A DNA stretch of 64,000 bases from assembly GCA_963711035.1 (NCBI GenBank), contig CAVQCN010000001.1, positions 558,001-622,000 of the forward strand, read 5' to 3'. Position numbers and translations under genes: made by a program. This DNA is from WHTK01 sp963711035 (GTDB lineage Bacteria > Chloroflexota > Dehalococcoidia > DSTF01 > WHTK01). The notes under the pieces were generated by a model. It saw only the letters and a list, made by a program, of their open reading frames with translations, was not told where the DNA came from and made no database searches. This document shows positions 53,022 through 61,955 of the stretch, piece by piece; position 1 is the stretch's first letter; each line of letters begins with the position of its first letter.

Positions 53022-53966
53022 CTAGCTATACCTGACTCGCGGATCGAACACTGCGTAGAGGATGTCCACCAGCAGGCTGATGACCATCAGAAGAGTCGCG
53101 GCATAAAGTGCCACCGCCATGATGATTGGATAGTCGTTCACGCTGACTGCCTGCAACGCCCAAGCGCCAAGGCCGGGTATCCCCATGACCGATTCGAGAA
53201 TCACGGAACCATTGAGCTGATTCCCGAGCTGCAGACCAACGAGCGTCAGCACGGGCGGCAATGCGTTCCGGAAACCGTGGCGGTAAGTCACCATCCTCTC
53301 GTTCAGACCCTTCGACCTAGCGGTGCGCATGTAATCCTGTCGCAACTCCTCGAGGAAGGCCGTACGAGTCAAACGCATCAGGCTCGCGGAGCCACTCACC
53401 GCAACGAGGAGCGAAGCAGGGACAAACAACCTGAGGTTATCCAGCGGCCGATGCAAGAGGTCGACCGCGCCGAACGGCGGCGCGTAGTTAAACCAGCGAG
53501 CTGGCAAGATCAGCAGGAGCGTGAGCAAGAGGAAATTTGGGATCGAAAGTCCGAAAATAACGAACAGCCTCAGCGAATAATCCGACCACGTATTCTGCTT
53601 CGTCGCTGAGATGATGCCCCCGACGATCCCGAGAACTGCAGTCGCGCTGAAGCTCAGCGCAACGATCTCGAGCGTCCGCGGCAGACGGTGGATGAACTCG
53701 TGCGCCACGGGGAAATTCGAACGCAGCGATTTTCCCATGTCACCGTGCAGTACACCGCCCCCCCACCGGAGGTACTGCGTCGTAACCGAGTCGTTCAGTC
53801 CGTGCTCTTCCCTGAATTGCGCGAATTGCTCCGGAGATGCCTCGGTTCCGAGGACGGCCGCTGAGGGGTCACCTGGCACCAGCCGAAGCAGGAAGAAGAT
53901 GAACATGGACACGAGTACCAGGTTGATTCCCATGCCAATAACACGCTTGAGAATGTAATCAGTCAT
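53022..53966 (-). CDS. Peptide/nickel-type ABC permease (DppB-like)
   Basis: A 314-residue six-helix permease starting TDYILKRVIGMGINLVLVSM. It carries LVPGDPSAAVLG and the EAA-loop equivalent DYMRTARSKGLNERMVTYRH, and ends DILYAVFDPRVRYS. It lies between the binding protein and the DppC-like permease. Confidence 0.92.
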   Translation of the reverse strand: MTDYILKRVIGMGINLVLVSMFIFFLLRLVPGDPSAAVLGTEASPEQFAQFREEHGLNDSVTTQYLRWGGGVLHGDMGKSLRSNFPVAHEFIHRLPRTLEIVALSFSATAVLGIVGGIISATKQNTWSDYSLRLFVIFGLSIPNFLLLTLLLILPARWFNYAPPFGAVDLLHRPLDNLRLFVPASLLVAVSGSASLMRLTRTAFLEELRQDYMRTARSKGLNERMVTYRHGFRNALPPVLTLVGLQLGNQLNGSVILESVMGIPGLGAWALQAVSVNDYPIIMAVALYAATLLMVISLLVDILYAVFDPRVRYS

Positions 53967-54093
53967 TACGTTGTCTCATGGGCGACAGGCCAAACGAAGC
54001 CTTGATGCGTGGTCAAGAGCTCTGTTCGTTGCTCAGATTCAGGGACATGGGCCAGGACAAGCAGTGCTCTTGCCCTGGCCGCCGCAATTGAGG

Positions 54094-55809
54094 CTATGCG
54101 TCGGCCAGCCACATATTCGTCCAATACATCGGAGCGTAGGCAGGATTGATCTCGAAGTCTCGGACTCGGCTGTTCATCAACTGGAAGACGGTCGGCGTCA
54201 GGAGATTGTACAGGCCGGAGTACTTTTTCAGGAGCTCCAACTGAACCTGCTTCACGAGCTGAACGTTCTGGTCGTGATCAGTGGCTTGTTCTGACTTCTC
54301 GATCAGCGCGTCGACGTCGGGATCCTTCAGGCCGCTCCCTGCCGCCGCAACTCCAGGCTTGGAATGGTGCAGACGCAGGGTGTGAGCGGGGGTATCGAAC
54401 GCTGGGAACCCCGTCACGGTGACATCGAAATTGCCCACCTGGAGCTTCTTGGGCAGCCACTCGTCGAAGGGGTAAGTGGCGACTCGCGTCTTGATATTGG
54501 CATCCTTCAGCTGCCGCTGCATCACCTGGGCGCCTTGATTCGATGTGGCGTTATCGGCGCTGACCATGATTTCGAACTCGTGGTCATACGGGAACTGTGC
54601 TGCGTCCAACAGCTGCTTTGCCTGAGCGATGTCAAACTTGACGAATTCCGCCGTGTCAGACGCGTCGAGCTGATACTCCGTGAAACCCGCTGCCAGAGGA
54701 CCGGGAGGAATGACCCCCTTTCCTTGGAAGACTAGGTCAAGGTACTGCTGGCGGTTCGTTGCCCTGTAGAACGCCTCCCGCACGCGCTGATCTTTCAACC
54801 AGGGTTGGTCTTTCGTCTTGTCGAGCATCTGAAGTCCCCAGGCCCAGTCCGCGAGGGAGGGCCAGGAGTCCTGCTTTACCTTGTCACCCAACTCAGAGGT
54901 CAGACGATCGATGGTCCCAGAAGGTACATTGAACCAGAAGTCGACCTGTCCACTGCGAAGAGCGGCTTCCTGCGCGACCGGATCTGACAACACGTACCAA
55001 TGACGCTCGTCTACGTAGGGCAGTCCCTTGTCGGCGTCGCGGTACTTATCGAAGCGTTTGTACACGTACTCCGAATCCATCGTGAAGTTATCGAGTTGAT
55101 ACGGCCCGCTCCCTACCGGCGGAGTCGTGTCGATGTTGTCCAGTATTTCCTGCGGGATGATCGACTGAGAGGGGGGGTTGGACAGATTAGAAGAGCTGAA
55201 GACGTACGCATTTGGCGACTTGAGCGTGAAGACGACTGTCAGGTCATCAGGAGCCTCGACCTTGTCCATCAGGCTCTTTTGAAACGTGTTATTCGCCGCT
55301 GATGTCAGATCACGGGTGAAGTTCTGCATCGCGACGATGTCAGACGCCTTCACGGCTCTTCCGTTTGCCGGGTCCTTGTCTTGATACACGAGTCCCGACC
55401 GCAAGGTGATGACCACCCTGGTCGCTTCGGGCTGCTCGACTTTCTCCGCGGCCTCGAGGACGTAGACTCGGCCGTCGACACGATTGGAAATCGGACGATC
55501 ATAGACGTTGATGCCGGAAAGCCAGGTGCCCTCCGCCCAGTTGCCCGGCGTATTGAAGTTCTCGGTCGTCTGGGGAAGGAAGAAGCCAGCCGTGCCACCA
55601 GCTTTGGGCTTCTCGCTGCTCGAGCCGGGAGTCGAGCCTGTTGACGGTGAACCGGCGGCGCTGGTCCCTGAACTATTGCTGGTACTTCCGTTGCTACTGC
55701 AGCCTACCAAGGCCGCGGTAGCGATGCCGAGGGACAAGGCTCCACCAGACCTCAATATTCGGCGCCTGCTGAGCCTTCGATCAGTGATGCGCTGCCAGTA
55801 GCCAGCCAT
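54094..55809 (-). CDS. ABC transporter substrate-binding lipoprotein (SBP_bac_5)
   Basis: 571 residues from ATG 55809, with GGAGGAGGG upstream; a TTG at 55827 is less likely. The N-terminus has a Tat-like SRRRILRSGG and lipobox LVGCSS, then a Ser/Gly/Thr linker and a family-5 binding fold (GLVYQDKDPANGRAVKASDI, PVGSGPYQLDNFTMDSEYVY, VREAFYRATNRQQYLDLVFQ). It binds a peptide or other small solute. No DppD/F ATPase genes are nearby, so ATPases must be supplied from elsewhere. Confidence 0.92.
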   Translation of the reverse strand: MAGYWQRITDRRLSRRRILRSGGALSLGIATAALVGCSSNGSTSNSSGTSAAGSPSTGSTPGSSSEKPKAGGTAGFFLPQTTENFNTPGNWAEGTWLSGINVYDRPISNRVDGRVYVLEAAEKVEQPEATRVVITLRSGLVYQDKDPANGRAVKASDIVAMQNFTRDLTSAANNTFQKSLMDKVEAPDDLTVVFTLKSPNAYVFSSSNLSNPPSQSIIPQEILDNIDTTPPVGSGPYQLDNFTMDSEYVYKRFDKYRDADKGLPYVDERHWYVLSDPVAQEAALRSGQVDFWFNVPSGTIDRLTSELGDKVKQDSWPSLADWAWGLQMLDKTKDQPWLKDQRVREAFYRATNRQQYLDLVFQGKGVIPPGPLAAGFTEYQLDASDTAEFVKFDIAQAKQLLDAAQFPYDHEFEIMVSADNATSNQGAQVMQRQLKDANIKTRVATYPFDEWLPKKLQVGNFDVTVTGFPAFDTPAHTLRLHHSKPGVAAAGSGLKDPDVDALIEKSEQATDHDQNVQLVKQVQLELLKKYSGLYNLLTPTVFQLMNSRVRDFEINPAYAPMYWTNMWLADA

Positions 55810-55901
55810 GCTTCTTCCCTCCTCCAACTTGACGGCTTACTAGTCGCCGGTGAATGTGTTTGGTAAAGAATCCGGGGCGGGAGGTAAGCAGACAATGTTC
55901 A

Positions 55902-55937
55902 AAATTATCGAACTGAGTCCCTAAAGTTCGACAATTT
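55902..55937. promoter_or_regulatory. Long AT-rich inverted repeat upstream of the binding-protein gene
   Basis: AAATTATCGAACT-N10-AGTTCGACAATTT, 13-bp arms with one mismatch. It is 93 bp before the substrate-binding gene and 47 bp after the PucR-like gene. It may be an operator for that regulator or, less likely, a terminator, as no U-run follows. Confidence 0.55.
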
Positions 55938-55983
55938 GTCTAGGAGGCCGTTCTTGGGAGCAGGATTAGCGCGAATCGCCGCA

Positions 55984-57226
55984 CTAAACGGCGGCGGGCA
56001 ATTTGTTTGCGATGTTCGGGACGCTTCCGGCGCGCTGCAGTAGCGCGAGCTTAAGACCCAGATGCAGCGCCAAGCGGTCCTCTCCGCTATCCAGGTCCTT
56101 GCCGGTAAGTTCTTCGATCTTGTTTAGGCGGTGCTGAAGTGTTGCTCTATGGATGAAGAGCAGACGAGATGTCTTGAGGCCATTGCATCCTGAATCTAGA
56201 TAGGTGATCAACGTCTCCGCCAACGCGGGATGATTCTCAATCAAGGCCTGAAGTTTCGCGAAAATCGCGTTTGCGAGCAGTTGCTGGGGTGGGAAATGCA
56301 CCAGCAGACCGTAGATTCCGAGGTCGTTCCAATCCGAAACCGGCCCAAATGAGGGCATTGCGTTGGCCGCTTGCAATGCTTCACGTGCATGTCTCCAGGA
56401 GATGTGAGCAGTGGTCGAGATCTGGTTGGATGTCACCGATGCCCACTAGCGCTCCGGTAGATGACGAATGCAGTTCACAACAGAAAGCTTCGATCAACGC
56501 TCTGACGTCCTGGTAACGGAGCGTCGGTTCATGCACGTTGATGAGCAGAACGCAATGGTCTCGCCTCGGCAGCATCATGATCCGGCCGACACCAACGTTC
56601 GTTCGAAGCGACTCCATGGCCGTCTCAAGACCGGCGTGCGTTGTTTCGTTGCCAGATGCCCCTTTGTTGCAGGACACCGCGATGGAAATCACCGGCTCCC
56701 TGGTGGGGAATAGGCCCATTTCTTCAATGTCCTGTGCAGCCTGAGCTCGGACCTCTTCGTCATCACTGAGAAGGTCCTTCAGAAGCTCCCTTTCGCGACT
56801 CCGTTCCAAGTCCCAAAGCAGCAGCTCGCGGTGAATGATCAAGGCAGCCACTTCAGCGGTTGCCCGAATCACGGCAAAATCTGCCTCACCGAGTCGCATG
56901 TCGGGATCAAAGGCAAAGAGGTGCCCCACCACGTCTCCCTGCAAACGGATCGGAGCGTACACTCGTGATCCGACTCCAATTTCGACATTCGGGGGGATAC
57001 GAACCGGGTACTCCTCTAATCGGCCTTCACAGACCCACGACCTGACATACGCTCGCACTTTAGGGTCAGGGCCACGACGCGGCGACAGCATTCGCGTAAT
57101 CCGTGCCTGATCGAGTTGCCCGTGGATCGAACTGTGGAACATGGTTCCCAGGGGCTTATCGTCAAGTGAGACCGCGCACCGCAACTTGTGACTGAGCGAA
57201 TCAAGTAGACTTTGGAGAGTCTGCAT
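55984..57226 (-). pseudogene. PucR/CdaR-family regulator, frameshifted
   Basis: The start is ATG 57226 after GGAGG. The first frame gives a GAF-like sensor region (SRVYAPIRLQGDVVGHLFAF) and a central regulatory domain, then stops at 56381 shortly after STGALVGIGDIQPDLDH. The other frame continues ISWRHAREALQAANAMPSFG and ends with the PucR C-terminal HTH (LFIHRATLQHRLNKIEELTG). A one-base indel near 56400-56420 explains this. Spliced, the length is about 413 residues, normal for the family. It is upstream of and parallel to the peptide-type ABC genes and so is their likely regulator. Confidence 0.85.
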
Positions 57227-57351
57227 CGCTGCCTCCACGAGTCCCGAGAATCCCGCGTCTGATTGGCTTATTTTATGCGTCGATATGCCTCGGCCCCACA
57301 ACGTCAACTTATTTCGTGAACTACCTTACGTATTTGGCAAACGGGGGGCGC

Positions 57352-57579
57352 TCAGATCGCGCCAGGGCTGGCATGTCCGACCGCCACGGTTGGCCCGGTG
57401 CACAGGCCGATCTCCGCAAGCACCCGGTTGGCTATCGCAACGTTGTACTTCAGCTCTTCGTAAGCCGTCCCTGCTTCCTTGTATCCCCATGGCTCGAAAA
57501 TGGGGCCGTCGCAGGTTAGCCCGGGCAGACCAACGTCTCGTAGGAGGAATCGCCTAGCGACTGACGAGAGGAGGGGCAC
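57352..57579 (-). pseudogene. N-terminal remnant of a class II aldolase/adducin-like protein
   Basis: The frame contains EPWGYKEAGTAYEELKYNVA and IANRVLAEIGLCTGPTVAVG, then HAS, which resembles the N-terminus of class II aldolases, and then stops at once. Its apparent start overlaps the end of the next gene. Only about 60 residues remain, so it is a fragment. Confidence 0.5.
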
Positions 57580-58108
57580 CTTCTCGCGGCGTGAACTGCG
57601 CCGTCGTTATGATGCAAGCCACCAGGCAGTAGAAACCGACGAGTGTCGTCAACTCGAGGAGTCCCTTTTCGCCGAAGCGCTGCTTTGCCGACTCAAAGGT
57701 CGCGTCGTCGAGGTAGCGATCTTCAACCAGCTGGCGAGTCAAACGGATGATCAGCGCGTCGTCCGCTTCGAGGGCGTCCACTGCCGCACCGGTGTTGACG
57801 ACGTTCACAATCGCCTCCGAGACACCCTCCTGGATGGCAGCCGGAACGTGGGCAGCCCAGATATAGGCGTTGTTCAAGCCGCGCGCCGCCACGATCGTGG
57901 CGAGCTCGGTCTGCGCTCGGGTCAGAGCTGTCTCGAAACGGACGTAAGTGCCTAGATGCGAAACGCGCTCCGCGAGGTCGGGTGCGTACGGCAGGAGCTG
58001 AGCTGTCGGCCCGGAAAGGCGGCCGCGATCGGCGATGATGCGGTCGTATGACTCGCGGGCTCCCATGGGTAATTCATCTCGTACGGTCGTTGATTTCATC
58101 CGGGCCAT
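57554..58108 (-). CDS. Carboxymuconolactone-decarboxylase-family protein
   Basis: 184 residues from ATG 58108 (AAGGAGG eight bases upstream); a frame open to 58912 is antisense to the hydrolase gene. The all-helical CMD/AhpD fold is seen in LTRAQTELATIVAARGLNNA, YIWAAHVPAAIQEGVSEAIV and LTRQLVEDRYLDDATFESAK. The CxxC of AhpD is absent, so it is a decarboxylase-type or unassigned member. It lies next to MmgE/PrpD and TcuA-like genes. Confidence 0.85.
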   Translation of the reverse strand: MARMKSTTVRDELPMGARESYDRIIADRGRLSGPTAQLLPYAPDLAERVSHLGTYVRFETALTRAQTELATIVAARGLNNAYIWAAHVPAAIQEGVSEAIVNVVNTGAAVDALEADDALIIRLTRQLVEDRYLDDATFESAKQRFGEKGLLELTTLVGFYCLVACIITTAQFTPREGAPPLVSR

Positions 58109-58231
58109 GCGTTCTGCCTCCTTCTCCTCGACGATATCCATCCGGTGAGATGCACTGCGACCCGTCGGGAAGCCGCGCTTCCGCACGGCGAAGCCTACAA
58201 TACGCCAGATGTGCTTGCGTGAGGAGGAACG

Positions 58232-58951
58232 ATGCCGCAACTCGTCTTTATCCACGGACCCGGTGCAGGCGGCTGCGGCGAGGGCTTCGCGTATCAGCTG
58301 CGTCACTTTAGCGGCAGCCTGGCGCCGACCTTGCCCGGTCATCTTGAAGGCGAGCCCTGCGCGGACGTCGAGCGCTACACGGAGTGGCTCCGTGGCTGGC
58401 TCTGGGCGCAGGGCCACAAGCGTGACCTCGTGCTCGTGGGCTTCACGCTGGGCGGCTGTATTGGCCTGCAGTACGCCCTCGACTATCCGGACGAGGTCGC
58501 CGCGATCGCTCTGATGACGGTGGCGATGCGCCCAAAGCAGCGGCCTCCCGGAACGTATGACATGCGACTCAAAGCTGCCGAGGATCCGGTCGTCTACCAG
58601 GAATGGCTCGACTTCCAGATGCACGCCATGCAGTTCGTCGACTCTGAACTGCGCGAGCGGTTGATGGCCTGTCACCGTCAGGTCGGGCCGATCTCGCAAT
58701 ACCGCGACCTGATCACGATCGACAAGTTCGACGTACGTGAACGTATTGCCGAGCTCAAGCCGCCGCTTCTGCTGATCCGCGGCATCGACGATCCCACCAA
58801 CCCGCCGGAATACGAGGCGGAGATTCACGCGGCGGTGCCGGGCTCTCGCTATCTGCGCCTGTCGAACGCCGGTCATTTTCCGATGGCCGAGCAGCCGGCC
58901 GCGGTCAATCAAGCCATCGAGGAGCTAATTGCGGGGCTTAACCCTCGATGA
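58232..58951 (+). CDS. Alpha/beta hydrolase with Thr at the nucleophile position
   Basis: A 239-residue alpha/beta hydrolase: HGPGAGGCGEGF oxyanion region, nucleophile elbow VGFTLGGCIG (Thr where Ser is usual), acid Asp in IRGIDDPTNPP and His in NAGHFPMAEQP. It is probably a soluble C-C or ester hydrolase of the MhpC/BioH type. It is divergent from the CMD gene and its end overlaps the MmgE/PrpD gene tail to tail by 14 bp. Confidence 0.87.
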   Translation: MPQLVFIHGPGAGGCGEGFAYQLRHFSGSLAPTLPGHLEGEPCADVERYTEWLRGWLWAQGHKRDLVLVGFTLGGCIGLQYALDYPDEVAAIALMTVAMRPKQRPPGTYDMRLKAAEDPVVYQEWLDFQMHAMQFVDSELRERLMACHRQVGPISQYRDLITIDKFDVRERIAELKPPLLLIRGIDDPTNPPEYEAEIHAAVPGSRYLRLSNAGHFPMAEQPAAVNQAIEELIAGLNPR

Positions 58952-60296
58952 CCTCACCGATCGCACGCACGTCGCGTAGTGTCTCGATGGATTGAATCGT
59001 CTCGTAAAGGCGCTCGACGCGCTCCTGGGTCAGGACGCGACCCGCACAGTTAACGAACTTGGCGCGAATCGCCGCTGCCGATAGCGGGTTCGCAGAGGTA
59101 CGTCCCAGCGCCTCATCGACCCTGTGCGTGAAGCTGCGCCCGTCTTTCAGCATCACGCGCACCTCGGCTCCGAAGTGGTTCTCGGCAGGGAACTGCTCCG
59201 TCGTGTACGGTGCGGCCGAGATGCGGGGCATTAGCTGCCTGACCGCAGGCTCGCGGTACGCTCCCTCTTCGAAGTTCTCGATGACGACGCGGCGGTCGAC
59301 GAGGGCGCGCGCGACACAGTACTGGACGCTGAAAGCAGCGTCTTCGGGGCTCTGCGGGTCTGGGCGGTTCGTGTGCTGCAGGCGGCGTGCGTGCGTCCAT
59401 GATTGGACGCTCTCGACGTCGGACGGCTCCAGGTCGTGTTCGACGGCGAGCGCAAGAGCGGCGTCGATCGCGGGGTGCGTGCTGCCGCAGCACGGGTACT
59501 GCTTGAGCGCGATGCCGGGCCTGACGATATCGAGCGGATTGGCCCAGCTAGCCAGGATCCGGTCCGCATCGTAGTTGCCGGGGCCGTTGTATACCTCAAA
59601 GTAGCCCTGGGGATGCTCGAAGGCGTCGTGGCTGCCGGTGAAGCCATTACTGGCGAGCAACGCGGCGAGCAGACCGCTGCGGGTGCAGTTGCCGACGTGC
59701 AGCGGCTTGACCATGCTGCCGAAATTCGCCTTGATGCCGGCCGCCATCGACGCAGCGATTGCGAGCGCTGTCGCTGTGTCCTCGGTGCTGAGGTTAAGGA
59801 GACGCGCGCAGGCGGCTGCCGCGCCGAAGACGCCGATGGTCGAGGTAGGGTGCCAGCCGTGCGTGTACTGGTAGAAGTTGACGCCCATCGATATCTTGCA
59901 TTCGGTCTCGTAGCCGGCAACGTACGCGGTGATCAGGTCCTTGCCGCTGATGCTCAGGTCATCGGCGAGTGCGAGCAGGGCCGGCAGAATCGGCACGGAC
60001 GGATGACCACCAAGCGTGTCGCTGGCATCGTCGAAGTCGAGCGCGTGGGCGGTCGTGCCGTTGAGCAGAGCGGCATCGAGAACTGTCGTGCGCCGGGCGC
60101 CGCCATAGACCAGGCTCGGACCGGGTGTTGGCGGAAGCGTCTCGCGCAGGATCGTCGATGCCGGGTCTGTGCTGCCGGCAAGGGTCACGCCGATGGTGTC
60201 CAGGAGCCCGGCCTTCGCCCAGTAGACGGCCTCAGGCGGCAGCTCTTCGAATGTCAGGGCGCCAATACGTTCGGCCAGTGCGTCGGCGAGAGCCAC
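58938..60296 (-). CDS. MmgE/PrpD-family protein, copy 1
   Basis: A 452-residue member of the 2-methylcitrate dehydratase/cis-aconitate decarboxylase/iminodisuccinate epimerase superfamily. The helical domain has ALDFDDASDTLGGHPSVPIL and GWHPTSTIGVFGAAAACARL. The lid domain has LKQYPCCGSTHPAIDAALAL. It begins 18 bp after the TcuA-like gene on the same strand. The substrate is unknown, probably a polycarboxylate. It is distinct from the second copy at 61956. Confidence 0.9.
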   Translation of the reverse strand: MALADALAERIGALTFEELPPEAVYWAKAGLLDTIGVTLAGSTDPASTILRETLPPTPGPSLVYGGARRTTVLDAALLNGTTAHALDFDDASDTLGGHPSVPILPALLALADDLSISGKDLITAYVAGYETECKISMGVNFYQYTHGWHPTSTIGVFGAAAACARLLNLSTEDTATALAIAASMAAGIKANFGSMVKPLHVGNCTRSGLLAALLASNGFTGSHDAFEHPQGYFEVYNGPGNYDADRILASWANPLDIVRPGIALKQYPCCGSTHPAIDAALALAVEHDLEPSDVESVQSWTHARRLQHTNRPDPQSPEDAAFSVQYCVARALVDRRVVIENFEEGAYREPAVRQLMPRISAAPYTTEQFPAENHFGAEVRVMLKDGRSFTHRVDEALGRTSANPLSAAAIRAKFVNCAGRVLTQERVERLYETIQSIETLRDVRAIGEVIEG

Positions 60297-60314
60297 GGCG
60301 ATCCTCCTATCAAT

Positions 60315-61832
60315 CTACGGCGCTTTGCGGCCCTCGGTCGCGGCGTGCTCGCCGGCGATCTTGCCGAGCACTGTGCCGCGCATGAGGCCGGCGCCGGCAG
60401 GGTAGTTGTTGTAGAAGAAGCCACCCGTGATTTCGCCGACGGCGTAGAGGTTCGGGATGGCCCGATCGCGGCCGTCCAGTACCTGCGCCTGCTGGTTGAT
60501 ATGCAGGCCCCCGAAGGTGAACGTGATGCCACAGGCGACCGGATAGCACTTGTACGGCGGCACATCGATTCGGCGGGCCCAGTTGGTCTTGGGAGGCTGG
60601 ATGCCCGCGGTCCGCTTGCCGTCCTTCTTCTGACGCACGAATTCCGTGTCATCGACGGCAGCGTTGAACTGATCGACCGTGGCGCACAGCGTCTCGGCAT
60701 CCATGTCGAGCTGGTGCGCGAGGTCCTCGATCGTGTTGGCGACAACGGGAGTGCCGGTGCTGTAGCGAGGCTCCAGCATTCCTTCGCTCTGCGAATCGAA
60801 TATCTGGTACGCGATGGCACCCGGCCGGCCGAGAATGGCGCGCCCGTACTTGGCGTACGTGTAGGTCGCGAAGTCCTCGCCTTCGTCCACGAAGCGGACG
60901 CCATCGCGGTCCACCATGATGCCGAACGGATAGGAGAGCCGGTTGGTCTTGTCCCACACCGCGAAGTTGCCGAAGGGGCCCGCGTTCGCGTCGATCGGGG
61001 TCGCGTGACAGCCGCTCCACTGTCCATACGCCTTGGCGCCGTTCTGCATGGCGACGCGAAGCCCGTCACCGGTATTGAAGCGTGTACCGCGTACCCGGCA
61101 GGCGTCCCACAACGGACCGAGATAGCGGACGCGCATCTCCGGGCTTGCCTGGAAGCCACCGCACGCCAGGATGACACTACCGGCGCGAATCGTGCGCACC
61201 TGGTCGTCGTCGCCGCGGACGCGCACACCCTCCACGGCGCCCGACTCCGAGAGAGCAAGGTCTAGCAGCATCGTGTCGTAGGAGATCGGTAGCTCGCGGC
61301 GATCCGCGATCTCGAACAACGTCTTGCTCAGGTTCGGCCCTTCACCATGCGCCCGCATCAAGCGGCCCACCGGCACGATACCGGCCTGACGCATTGCTTC
61401 GCGCTCATGCACCGCGTCATGCCCCTCGGCGTGTCGCAGGCGGTCGAGGTCGAACTGCACGCCTTGCTCGCGCAGCCACTTGATGGTCGGCGTCGATTGA
61501 CGCAGCAGCAGCTCAATCAGCTCGGGGTCACTTTGACCTTCCGTTACCCGCATCAGGTCGTTCCAGTACTCGTCGCGGGTGTAGTGGCCCACATCCAGGT
61601 CGTCGAGACCGGACCCACGCGCTTCGGGCACGATGTCGGCGACATCGTCGATGCCTTCGTAGACGGTGCGGAACACGCCACCCGTGAAGCGCGTGTTGCC
61701 GCCGCGCAGCTCCCGCGACGCCTTCTCGAGGATCAGGACGCTGGCGTCCTGGGCCTGGGCCGCGAGCGCGGCCGAGATTGCCGCATTGCCCGCACCCACC
61801 ACAATGACATCGTATGAATCTGTTGGCGCCAT
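60315..61832 (-). CDS. TcuA-like FAD-dependent dehydrogenase
   Basis: 505 residues from ATG 61832 (AGGAG six bases upstream). It is a flavoprotein of the fumarate reductase/tricarballylate dehydrogenase group. The FAD motif is DVIVVGAGNAAISAALAAQA, with LRGGNTRFTGGVFRTVYEG, SVILACGGFQASPEMRVRYL, and PNLYAVGEITGGFFYNNYPA near the end. It would oxidise a di- or tricarboxylate such as tricarballylate to an unsaturated acid. It is in one operon with MmgE/PrpD copy 1 and divergent from copy 2. No tcuB or tcuC is seen. Confidence 0.88.
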   Translation of the reverse strand: MAPTDSYDVIVVGAGNAAISAALAAQAQDASVLILEKASRELRGGNTRFTGGVFRTVYEGIDDVADIVPEARGSGLDDLDVGHYTRDEYWNDLMRVTEGQSDPELIELLLRQSTPTIKWLREQGVQFDLDRLRHAEGHDAVHEREAMRQAGIVPVGRLMRAHGEGPNLSKTLFEIADRRELPISYDTMLLDLALSESGAVEGVRVRGDDDQVRTIRAGSVILACGGFQASPEMRVRYLGPLWDACRVRGTRFNTGDGLRVAMQNGAKAYGQWSGCHATPIDANAGPFGNFAVWDKTNRLSYPFGIMVDRDGVRFVDEGEDFATYTYAKYGRAILGRPGAIAYQIFDSQSEGMLEPRYSTGTPVVANTIEDLAHQLDMDAETLCATVDQFNAAVDDTEFVRQKKDGKRTAGIQPPKTNWARRIDVPPYKCYPVACGITFTFGGLHINQQAQVLDGRDRAIPNLYAVGEITGGFFYNNYPAGAGLMRGTVLGKIAGEHAATEGRKAP

Positions 61833-61955
61833 AGATACTCCTGCTTCGTTGGCCCGGCGTGGCGGGGCCATTCTACGTCCTGCCGTGTACCGGAATCGAC
61901 AGCCGACGATGCTAGAATCGCCCCGTCCCTTCGATTGAACGGAGGCTATCACGCC

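Noticed and set aside
57554..58912. 452-residue minus-strand ORF as one gene
   Set aside because: Only the last 184 residues match the CMD family and follow a good ribosome site. The upstream part is antisense to the alpha/beta hydrolase gene.
59403..61265. 620-residue plus-strand ORF
   Set aside because: It is antisense to the MmgE/PrpD and TcuA-like genes, which have clear family motifs. Long antisense frames are expected at this GC content.
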